From the NCBI GenBank assembly GCA_001873005.1, contig MNYE01000080.1, positions 8,986 to 23,449 of the forward strand: a DNA stretch of 14,464 nt, given 5' to 3'. Below, in pieces: positions 7,599 through 13,430 of the stretch. The stretch comes from Dehalococcoidia bacterium CG2_30_46_9 (GTDB lineage: Bacteria; Chloroflexota; Dehalococcoidia; GIF9; AB-539-J10). The translations under genes and the position numbers were made by a program. Below the pieces are notes generated by a model that saw nothing but the letters and a program-made list of their open reading frames with translations, had not been told where the DNA came from and ran no database searches. The stretch's first letter is position 1; every line of letters starts with the position of its first letter.

Positions 7599-7599
7599 T

Positions 7600-9492
7600 A
7601 TGACTAAAGCGGTAGGTATTGATCTAGGAACAACATTAAGCGAAATTGCCATTATGGAAGGTGGGAAACCTAAACTTATCCCTAGCGCGGAAGGTTCAAA
7701 CTTGTTCCCTTCGGTAGTAGCAATAAGCAAGAATGGAGAGCGGTTAGTAGCGCAAATAGCCAAACGCCAGGCTATTGTTAATTCAGAAAACACTATCTAT
7801 AGCATCAAGCGCTTAATCGGAAGAAAGTGGGGGGAACCATCAGGAAGGGAATTACCAGTAGAGGAGGATGCTGCTCGCGTGTCTTATAAGGTAACTCGTG
7901 GTCCTAATAACGAAGTCAGAGTGGTCATGGGTGGAAAGGAATACACACCTCAGGAAATATCGGCAATGATATTACAAAAACTTAAGGCTGACGCTGAAGC
8001 ATACCTTGGCGAAAAGGTAACAGAGGCAGTGATTACAGTGCCAGCTTATTTTAATGATAGCCAGCGCCAGGCAACCAAAGATGCCGGCACAATTGCTGGA
8101 TTGAATGTCATTCGTATCATTAATGAGCCTACTGCCTCTGCCCTAGCTTATGGCTCGGATAAGAAAAAAGAGGGAATAATTGCGGTATATGATCTTGGTG
8201 GCGGCACATTTGATATCTCCATTCTGGAGATAGGCGAAGGCACTTTCCAGGTCAAGTCTACTAACGGTAATACTCACTTAGGTGGTGATGACTTTGATCA
8301 GTGTATCATTGAATGGCTCTGTGACGAATTTAAGCGGGATCAAGGGATTGATCTAAGGCGTGACCGCATGGCAATACAACGGCTAAGGGAGGCAGCCGAA
8401 AAAGCAAAGATTGAGCTTTCAACGGTGCAACAGACTGATATAAACCTTCCCTTTATTACCGCTGACGCCTCAGGGCCAAAGCATTTTAATATCACCTTGA
8501 CCCGCTCCAAACTGGAACAACTGGTCATGGATTTGGTGGAGAAGACTTTTGAGCCCTGTCGCCAGGCGATTGAAGACGCTAAGTTAACTCCAGCCCAGAT
8601 TAACGAGGTTCTTCTGGTAGGTGGCCAAACTAGAATGCCTTTAGTCCAAGAAAAAGTGACACAGTTCTTTCACAAAGAACCATCCAAAGGGATTAATCCT
8701 GATGAGGTTGTGGCTATGGGGGCAGCTATTCAGGCTGGGGTGCTTAAAGGTGAAGTAGGGGAAGTCCTTCTCCTTGACGTCACACCGCTAACCTTGGGTA
8801 TAGAGACTTTAGGAGGAGTAGCCACACCCCTCATTACACGCAATACCACCATTCCTACCTCAAAGAGCCAGATCTTTAGCACAGCTAGCGACAACCAGCC
8901 AAGCGTGGAAATCCATGTCCTTCAGGGCGAACGACCTATGGCCACAGACAACCGGACTTTAGGGCGCTTCATTCTTGATGGCATTTTGCCTGCGCCACGA
9001 GGCTTACCTCAGGTTGACGTAACATTCGATATAGACGCTAATGGCATCCTTAAAGTCGCTGCCCGCGACAAAGGCACCGGCAAAGAACAAAAAATCACCA
9101 TCACTGTCTCCAGTGGACTGAGTAAAGAAGAGGTGGAGAAGATGCGCAGAGAGGCAGAAATGCATGCTGCTGAGGATGTCAAACGCAAGGAAGAAGCAGA
9201 ACTACGCAATTCTGCTGATAACCTAGCTTACACCGCAGAAAAAACTCTCCGGGATTACGGAGATAAGATACCAGGAGATGTGAAACAGGAAACAGAGTCT
9301 AAGATAGCCAATGTGCGCTCCGCTCTCCAGGGAAAAGACATAAGCTCTATCCGTAGTGCTATGCAAGATTTATCGCAAGCTATGCAAAAGATTGGGGCCT
9401 CAGTGTATCAGCAACCCCCGCCGGGTAAAGAAGGCGGTGGCAAGGGACCCGAAGAGGGAGGGACAGTAGAGGGGGAATTTCGTGAGGTATAA
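7600..9492 (+). CDS. dnaK: Molecular chaperone DnaK (Hsp70)
   Basis: ATP-driven Hsp70 chaperone that binds exposed hydrophobic peptides, working with GrpE and a J-protein. The 630 residues are full length. The ATPase domain has GIDLGTT (6-12), [29 protein letters not shown], the phosphate-2 motif [12 protein letters not shown] and LVGGQTRMP. The interdomain linker [19 protein letters not shown] leads to the beta-sandwich substrate domain and a helical lid. The C-terminus has a glycine-rich tail and ends GEFREV, close to the EEVD-like ends of bacterial DnaK. One oddity is Leu13 in GIDLGTTLS, where nearly all DnaK proteins have Asn. A strong AAGGAGG (7587-7593) precedes the ATG. No dnaJ follows within this window. 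Confidence 0.98.
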   Translation: MTKAVGIDLGTTLSEIAIMEGGKPKLIPSAEGSNLFPSVVAISKNGERLVAQIAKRQAIVNSENTIYSIKRLIGRKWGEPSGRELPVEEDAARVSYKVTRGPNNEVRVVMGGKEYTPQEISAMILQKLKADAEAYLGEKVTEAVITVPAYFNDSQRQATKDAGTIAGLNVIRIINEPTASALAYGSDKKKEGIIAVYDLGGGTFDISILEIGEGTFQVKSTNGNTHLGGDDFDQCIIEWLCDEFKRDQGIDLRRDRMAIQRLREAAEKAKIELSTVQQTDINLPFITADASGPKHFNITLTRSKLEQLVMDLVEKTFEPCRQAIEDAKLTPAQINEVLLVGGQTRMPLVQEKVTQFFHKEPSKGINPDEVVAMGAAIQAGVLKGEVGEVLLLDVTPLTLGIETLGGVATPLITRNTTIPTSKSQIFSTASDNQPSVEIHVLQGERPMATDNRTLGRFILDGILPAPRGLPQVDVTFDIDANGILKVAARDKGTGKEQKITITVSSGLSKEEVEKMRREAEMHAAEDVKRKEEAELRNSADNLAYTAEKTLRDYGDKIPGDVKQETESKIANVRSALQGKDISSIRSAMQDLSQAMQKIGASVYQQPPPGKEGGGKGPEEGGTVEGEFREV

Positions 9493-9564
9493 AGAAAATC
9501 AAAGATTAAAATGCAAAAGTTAAAAATGATCTTTGATCTTTGATCTTTGATTTTTGACTTTGGA
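9493..9564. repeat. AT-rich TTTGATC repeat element with inverted arms
   Basis: The whole gap between dnaK and the next gene is an AT-rich, low-complexity element. AAAATCAAAGAT (9495-9506) is the exact reverse complement of ATCTTTGATTTT (9543-9554). Three tandem copies of the heptamer TGATCTT lie at about 9527-9547. It could fold into a hairpin of 12 pairs, with alternatives because of the tandem units. Translated on the minus strand it reads KIKDQRSKIIFNFCILIFDF, a peptide pattern I recall from dispersed repeats in many uncultured bacterial genomes. It may act as an attenuator between dnaK and the next gene. Confidence 0.65.
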
Positions 9565-11157
9565 ATGATGCCAACCTTTGATTTAGAAGAATTTGCCCGA
9601 ACTACTGATAGAATCAGGAAAAAGGCAGCCGACGAAGGCAGATTAATAGATAACCCCAGTGAAGAGGAATTGAGGTTGCTGGTAGAGAAAGAGCCTGGGG
9701 TCAGGAAAACCATATATGGAAACTATGTTGCCGAGAGCGAACCTTCTTCCCGGGCAGCAATGTTTACCAAGAACAGTGTTGACCAATCTTTTGGTGAGGG
9801 GGAGCTAAAGCTACTAGCTCAATGTGAGCAGGCATTGGCTAAAGGAAAGCTAATTTCCATAGATAGAATTGTAGGCAATGAAAATAGCAAAACAACAGTG
9901 AGGTTGATTATTCCGGAATGGTTTGCCCATGTTGCCTACGGCGGAGGACATCTTTTCTTGCCGGTAAAAGAAAAAGTCAACCAACCAACATACGAAATCA
10001 TAATGTTTGCTGATGAGGCTTTCGAAGCTAATAAGTCTAAACCGCTTCCCCAAAAAGACATCACTATAAGGTTGGCTATGCTTGAGGGCGGTAAAGTTAT
10101 CAAAATAGTTAGGAATGGCAATTATATCGGTGAATATAAGAAAGGAGTTTTCGCCGCCGATGATTGGGCGGCTAAAACAAGGAGGGGCGGCATTTTCCTG
10201 CATGCTGCTTGCCGGGAAGATTATCTCCAATCAACACGCGGAGAATACCGGAATGTAAGGACACTGCTTCTCGCTTTGTCAGCTAATGGCAAAACAACCA
10301 CAAGCTGCAAAATTCTGGCAAGAAAGGGGAAGGAAAAATCCTGGCTTATCCAAGACGATGGCGGAACTCTCATGCCAGACGGCTCCTTTTATGGCTTTGA
10401 AGCTGGAGGAGTGTTTGTCAAAACAGAGGGCATCAACCCCGGGGAACAAGTTGAAATATATTATGGCTTACTCAAACCGGACACTATGTGTGAAAATGTT
10501 TATGTGACTGAGGACGGAGACCTTGACTTTTACAATTTCCAAAGGACATCAAACGGTAGAGCAGTCATATTAAGAAGAAATTTCATGCATGCCAGCCCTT
10601 ATATTGATGTTGATAGGATTGATAATTTGATACTTATTACCCGAGGACCATTGATTCCGGCAATAGCAAAATTAACTTTAGAGCAAGCAGTAGCCCTGAT
10701 GATTCTAGGACAGGCAATGGAATCCTCCGCCGGTGACCCTACTCAAGCAGGGAAAATCAGAAGTGAGTTTTTCTACGACCCCTTTGTTGCTGGCAACAGA
10801 GCCAAACATGCCAATATATTTTATGAAATATTAAAACATCTTCCTTACTTAAATTACTACTTAATAAATACTGGAGAGGTAGGTGAGGGTCAATATTCCC
10901 GAGACATCAGGTTGGAATTTACTCTGGCGATACTGGATTCCTTGTTAAGGGGTGGCTTAGAGGATTGGATTGATTCACCTACAGGCTTTAAAATACCAAC
11001 AGCAATAAGATATGTAGACGATATTTACTTGCATCCGGAAAAACTTTACTCTAGAATTGAGTTTGAGGAAAGGCAAAAGGAACTCAACAAACTCAGACAC
11101 GCGTCTATAGAAAAAGTGGGGGTTGCCTTACATCCCAACATTAGAAAAGCTTTTTAA
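9565..11157 (+). CDS. Divergent ATP-type phosphoenolpyruvate carboxykinase homologue
   Basis: Likely relative of PckA, which interconverts oxaloacetate + ATP with PEP + CO2 + ADP. From ATG 9565 it has 530 residues, like E. coli PckA (540). Landmarks appear in the right order: NYIGEYKKGVF (Lys192/Lys193, as in GEMKKG), IFLHAAC (His213, as in MHCSAN), the P-loop ALSANGKTTTS (237-247), IQDDGG (metal-binding Asp264-265), then FYGFEAGGVFVKTEGI, ENVYV, an Arg in SNGRAV, and KLTLEQA. A further match is YYLINTGEVGEGQ near the C-terminus. The P-loop differs from the canonical GLSGTGKTT, and the oxaloacetate-binding RSP motif is hard to align (perhaps PSSRAAMFTKN). It could have another substrate. The start is uncertain: ATGs at 9565 and 9568 lack a ribosome binding site, and a TTG at 9547 would read through the repeat. 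It follows dnaK where dnaJ is common. Confidence 0.75.
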   Translation: MMPTFDLEEFARTTDRIRKKAADEGRLIDNPSEEELRLLVEKEPGVRKTIYGNYVAESEPSSRAAMFTKNSVDQSFGEGELKLLAQCEQALAKGKLISIDRIVGNENSKTTVRLIIPEWFAHVAYGGGHLFLPVKEKVNQPTYEIIMFADEAFEANKSKPLPQKDITIRLAMLEGGKVIKIVRNGNYIGEYKKGVFAADDWAAKTRRGGIFLHAACREDYLQSTRGEYRNVRTLLLALSANGKTTTSCKILARKGKEKSWLIQDDGGTLMPDGSFYGFEAGGVFVKTEGINPGEQVEIYYGLLKPDTMCENVYVTEDGDLDFYNFQRTSNGRAVILRRNFMHASPYIDVDRIDNLILITRGPLIPAIAKLTLEQAVALMILGQAMESSAGDPTQAGKIRSEFFYDPFVAGNRAKHANIFYEILKHLPYLNYYLINTGEVGEGQYSRDIRLEFTLAILDSLLRGGLEDWIDSPTGFKIPTAIRYVDDIYLHPEKLYSRIEFEERQKELNKLRHASIEKVGVALHPNIRKAF

Positions 11158-11257
11158 ACAAGCTATTCTATATAGATAACTATTTCCAAAAAACTTTTGT
11201 TTGCGCGGAAGTTTAATATAGCGTAAATAGCTGTAAAGACATCTAGGGAGGTACGAA
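11158..11257 (+). promoter_or_regulatory. Intergenic region with weak promoter candidate before the zinc-finger gene
   Basis: A 100-base AT-rich gap. TTGCGC (11201-11206), 17 bases and TAAATA (11224-11229) could be a weak promoter; TAATAT (11214-11219) is another -10-like string without a well-placed -35. GGGAGGT at 11246-11252 is the ribosome binding site of the next gene. I see no clear terminator for the carboxykinase homologue. Confidence 0.25.
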
Positions 11258-11626
11258 GTGGCTGATTTCACCAAGCTTTATGAAAGGCTAAAGAAAGGAA
11301 AAATACAAATATTAGAAAAGCTAGACCTGTTGATGGCTCACGCTCAACCACAAGCGGAGAGAAGAGAAGGCAGTCCTTTTGGCAAAAGGGAGGAAGAAGC
11401 AGAAGGAGCCCTGGAACTGGAGAAAAGAATGGCTTTGGAAAAAAGATTAAGAGCTTCTCTCGCTGAGATAGAGCGTGCTTTACAAAAATACCAAGCAGGC
11501 ACCTATGGATTATGTGACTCCTGTGGCAAAGCCATAGAAGAAGCTCGTCTTGAGGCTTTGCCTCAAGCAAATTTGTGCCTGGACTGCAAAGCACGCCAGG
11601 CAAAGGATGCAAAAGGAACAAGATAG
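11258..11626 (+). CDS. TraR/DksA-family C4 zinc-finger protein
   Basis: Small protein of the DksA/TraR superfamily, whose characterised members bind in the RNA polymerase secondary channel or otherwise modulate transcription. It has 122 residues. The N-terminal two thirds are charged helix, with the coiled-coil stretch KRMALEKRLRASLAEIERALQKYQAGTYG. The zinc finger is CDSC (Cys86, Cys89) and CLDC (Cys107, Cys110), 17 residues apart, with the family phrase YGLCDSCGKAIEEARLEALP. The GTG start at 11258 has GGGAGGT 5 bases upstream. The acidic DxxDxA tip of true DksA is not evident, so I do not call it DksA. It overlaps lspA by 20 bases; this type of gene next to lspA is a pairing I recall from several bacterial lineages. 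Confidence 0.9.
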   Translation: MADFTKLYERLKKGKIQILEKLDLLMAHAQPQAERREGSPFGKREEEAEGALELEKRMALEKRLRASLAEIERALQKYQAGTYGLCDSCGKAIEEARLEALPQANLCLDCKARQAKDAKGTR

Positions 11627-12128
11627 AGGAAAAATAGCGCTATTTGTAGTTGTCGCTGCTTTAGTCCTTGCGCTTGACCAGTTAAGCAAATCATGGGTTA
11701 GAAACAATGCAAAAATGGAGGTGGGTTGGATAATAGAGTTATTACCAGAGTTTCTTGATTTCGTTTATGTCAAAAATTACGGCTCTGCCTTCGGACTACT
11801 TGCCAATCAAACTTTCCTACTCATCAGCATTACTATAACTAGCTTGGTTATTATCCTCCTGTTCCTCCGTCACTTATACAGAACTACAACTCTGAGTTTT
11901 GTATCTACTGGTTTGATTTTGGCCGGTGCTCTAGGCAATCTAATTGATCGTCTCCGCTTTGGCTACGTCACGGACTTTATTGATGTCCATTTAGGAAACC
12001 TCTTCCATTGGTATACCTTCAACATCGCTGACACCGCTATAGTAATAGGAATCCTCACCTTTATTTATTCTCTATATCGTTCCGGATTATTCAGCAAGGT
12101 ATATGAACATAGACACAGCAAACCCTGA
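11607..12128 (+). CDS. lspA: Lipoprotein signal peptidase (signal peptidase II)
   Basis: Inner-membrane aspartyl protease that removes the signal peptide from diacylglyceryl-modified prolipoproteins. From the ATG at 11607 it has 173 residues. Four membrane segments are visible: IALFVVVAALVLALDQLSKSW (10-30), TFLLISITITSLVIILLFL (69-87), the stretch around LSFVSTGLILAGALGNLIDR (96-115), and TFNIADTAIVIGILTFIYSLY (137-157). Catalytic aspartates are Asp123 in YVTDFIDV and Asp142 in NIADTAI, with the same spacing (19) as in P. aeruginosa LspA. Other conserved residues are Asp24, Asn57 (VKNYGSAFG) and Asp114 (LIDR). The frame is open further upstream, but the ATG inside the zinc-finger gene is best placed. 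The stop TGA lies inside a palindromic repeat, and the last 26 bases overlap rluD. Confidence 0.96.
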   Translation: MQKEQDRGKIALFVVVAALVLALDQLSKSWVRNNAKMEVGWIIELLPEFLDFVYVKNYGSAFGLLANQTFLLISITITSLVIILLFLRHLYRTTTLSFVSTGLILAGALGNLIDRLRFGYVTDFIDVHLGNLFHWYTFNIADTAIVIGILTFIYSLYRSGLFSKVYEHRHSKP

Positions 12129-13053
12129 ACTTAATTCAGGGGAGACAATTGAGCTTGTCACACCTATGCCGGGCATTCGCCTGGATAAATACTTAGTTCA
12201 AACTCTCCCTCAATTTTCTCGTTCCTACATAAAGAAATTAATTAATCAAAACTATATTCTGGTAAATGGACGAAGCACAAAAGCGAGCCAAAAATTAAGT
12301 GAAGCTGATAGAATAACAGTGACACTCCCTACCTCATCTACCCATCCTCCACCCGAACCAATCCCCCTTACCATAATTTACGAAGATAAAGAGATAATAG
12401 TCATAGATAAACCTGCTGGATTAACTACACACCCTGCTCCGGGGCATCCCGATCATACTTTAGTTAACGCCGTCCTATCCCATTGCCCTGGCATAGCCAG
12501 GAGTAGTAACTCAATGCGTCCAGGTATAGTCCATAGACTGGATAAGGATACATCAGGACTCATTGTCATTGCTAAGAATGACTTTTCTCGGAGGTATCTA
12601 GCTGAGCAATTTAAAAATCGCACGGTAAAAAAGGAATACCTTGTTCTGGTACAAGGCAAAGTATCCCCAAAACAAGGAATAATCGATGCCCCTATAGGTC
12701 GAGATACCTACCATCGCAAGCGTATGACCATAGTAGAAAAAGGGAAAGAGGCTAAGACCGAATATAAAGTTAGGGAATACTTGGGTAACTACACTCTGCT
12801 TGAAGTAATTCCTTTAACAGGGCGTACACATCAGATTAGAGTACATCTGTCAGCCATTGGCTACCCTGTGGTTGGTGACCCAGTCTACGGTGTGAAGGCA
12901 ACTTTTCTTAATAGACAATTTATCCATGCTTATCGCTTGGGTTTCTGCCTTCTCTCAACTAACCAATACCGAGAATTCACCTCCCCTTTACCCCCGGATC
13001 TGGAACAAGCCTTGCAATCCCTTGCCGGTATCCTGAATCAAGTTCAGGATTGA
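12103..13053 (+). CDS. rluD: RluD-type 23S rRNA pseudouridine synthase
   Basis: RluA/RluD-family enzyme that isomerises uridines in 23S rRNA; the exact target positions cannot be read from sequence. It has 316 residues. An S4 RNA-binding domain covers about 24-75 (IRLDKYLVQTLPQFSRSYIKKL, then NYILVNGRSTKASQKLSEAD). The catalytic domain has IIYEDKEIIVIDKPAGLTTHP, the signature GIVHRLDKDTSGLIVIAKN with catalytic Asp147, and RTHQIRVHLSAIGYPVVGDPVYG. Both ends carry palindromic repeats: NPELNSGE near residues 7-14 comes from copy B and the last residues LNQVQD plus the frame end come from copy C. The ATG at 12103 lies in the lspA 3' end, after AAGG at 12096-12099; no better in-frame start lies before the S4 domain. 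Confidence 0.95.
   Translation: MNIDTANPELNSGETIELVTPMPGIRLDKYLVQTLPQFSRSYIKKLINQNYILVNGRSTKASQKLSEADRITVTLPTSSTHPPPEPIPLTIIYEDKEIIVIDKPAGLTTHPAPGHPDHTLVNAVLSHCPGIARSSNSMRPGIVHRLDKDTSGLIVIAKNDFSRRYLAEQFKNRTVKKEYLVLVQGKVSPKQGIIDAPIGRDTYHRKRMTIVEKGKEAKTEYKVREYLGNYTLLEVIPLTGRTHQIRVHLSAIGYPVVGDPVYGVKATFLNRQFIHAYRLGFCLLSTNQYREFTSPLPPDLEQALQSLAGILNQVQD
12123..12141. repeat. CCTGAA-N5-TTCAGG palindrome, copy B (lspA end / rluD start)
   Basis: The sequence CCCTGAACTTAATTCAGGG has 7-bp arms and a 5-base loop, and is in the opposite orientation to the other copies. Its CTGA contains the TGA stop of lspA (12126-12128), and in the rluD frame it encodes PELNSG. The same peptide frame (PELDSG) is used by copy A in valS. 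Confidence 0.8.
13031..13049. repeat. CCTGAA-N5-TTCAGG palindrome, copy C (rluD 3' end)
   Basis: The sequence TCCTGAATCAAGTTCAGGA is flanked by A13030 and T13050, giving arms of 8 bp. It encodes the final LNQVQ of RluD; the stop TGA follows at 13051-13053. The hairpin at the gene end has no run of T after it, so it is not a classic terminator. Confidence 0.8.
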
Positions 13054-13056
13054 GAC

Positions 13057-13086
13057 TTGCTTGAAGGTAATAAAATATGGTATATT
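13057..13086 (+). promoter_or_regulatory. Weak promoter candidate before the coiled-coil gene
   Basis: TTGCTT (13057-13062), an 18-base spacer and TATATT (13081-13086) resemble a sigma-70 promoter in the 75-base gap after rluD. It lies just upstream of palindrome copy D. Motif reading only; read-through from rluD is equally possible. Confidence 0.3.
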
Positions 13087-13092
13087 GCGGCA

Positions 13093-13113
13093 ACCCTGAA
13101 ACAAGTTCAGGGT
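13093..13113. repeat. CCTGAA-N5-TTCAGG palindrome, copy D (next to a ribosome binding site)
   Basis: Arms ACCCTGAA (13093-13100) and TTCAGGGT (13106-13113) enclose a 5-base loop, the longest stem of the family here. It ends directly before AAGGAGG (13114-13120), the ribosome binding site of the small coiled-coil gene, so an RNA hairpin would stand against that site. Confidence 0.8.
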
Positions 13114-13128
13114 AAGGAGGTTAATAGA

Positions 13129-13386
13129 TTGAAATTTCAAGAAGCCAGCGGAGAGCAAATAGGAAGAGAAAACGAGCCCCTATCCCATCTAACGGCAGAA
13201 ACCGAGATTGAGAAGTTAGCCAGTTTTGAGGCTGGGCTAGGCGAACGAAAAAACGAAACTCTATTTAAGATAACCGCAGAGATAGAAGATATCGAAAAAG
13301 TCTTGAAACAGGCAGAACAGCTCGTCCAAAGACTTAAGAAGCGCCTACAACAGTTGAAGGAGTTACAACGAGTTCTCTCTAAGTAA
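13129..13386 (+). CDS. Small coiled-coil protein of unknown function
   Basis: I do not recognise this 85-residue protein. A strong AAGGAGG at 13114-13120 stands 8 bases before the TTG at 13129, which is why I choose that start; the frame remains open upstream to 13057 only through palindrome copy D. The sequence is very rich in Glu, Lys, Gln and Leu. The C-terminal part from about residue 46 (FKITAEIEDIEKVLKQAEQL, then VQRLKKRLQQLKELQRVLSK) has regular hydrophobic heptads and should form a coiled coil. There is no signal peptide, membrane segment or cysteine. It lies between rluD and gltX and is bracketed by palindromes on both sides. Good ribosome binding site and coherent composition argue that it is a real gene. 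Confidence 0.65.
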   Translation: MKFQEASGEQIGRENEPLSHLTAETEIEKLASFEAGLGERKNETLFKITAEIEDIEKVLKQAEQLVQRLKKRLQQLKELQRVLSK

Positions 13387-13413
13387 TCCTGAATTAAGTT
13401 CAGGACATTTTTG
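13387..13413 (+). terminator. Palindrome copy E as a terminator-like hairpin
   Basis: The fifth repeat copy, TCCTGAATTAAGTTCAGGA (13387-13405), starts directly after the TAA of the coiled-coil gene. It is followed by CATTTTTG, so a 7-bp stem plus a short T-run could end transcription. The stem has only three strong pairs and the T-run starts two bases late, so efficiency is doubtful. Confidence 0.45.
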
Positions 13414-13430
13414 CTAAAAGACATACCGTA

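Noticed and set aside
9547-9564. TTG at 9547 as the start of the carboxykinase homologue
   Set aside because: It would translate the end of the TTTGATC repeat, and no ribosome binding site precedes it; the ATGs at 9565 and 9568 are more likely.
9850-10230. Minus-strand open frame opposite the carboxykinase homologue (126 codons)
   Set aside because: Antisense shadow; the plus-strand frame carries ordered PEPCK motifs and this one shows none.
11158-11200. Possible terminator after the carboxykinase homologue
   Set aside because: Only weak AT-rich inverted bases (CTAT/ATAG) are present, with no stable stem followed by a T-run.
11268-11707. Minus-strand frames opposite the zinc-finger gene and lspA
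   Set aside because: Antisense to two overlapping, motif-rich genes; hydrophobic composition results from the complementary codons.
13057-13128. TTG at 13057 as the start of the coiled-coil gene
   Set aside because: It would read through a promoter-like segment and palindrome copy D; the TTG at 13129 has AAGGAGG at ideal spacing.
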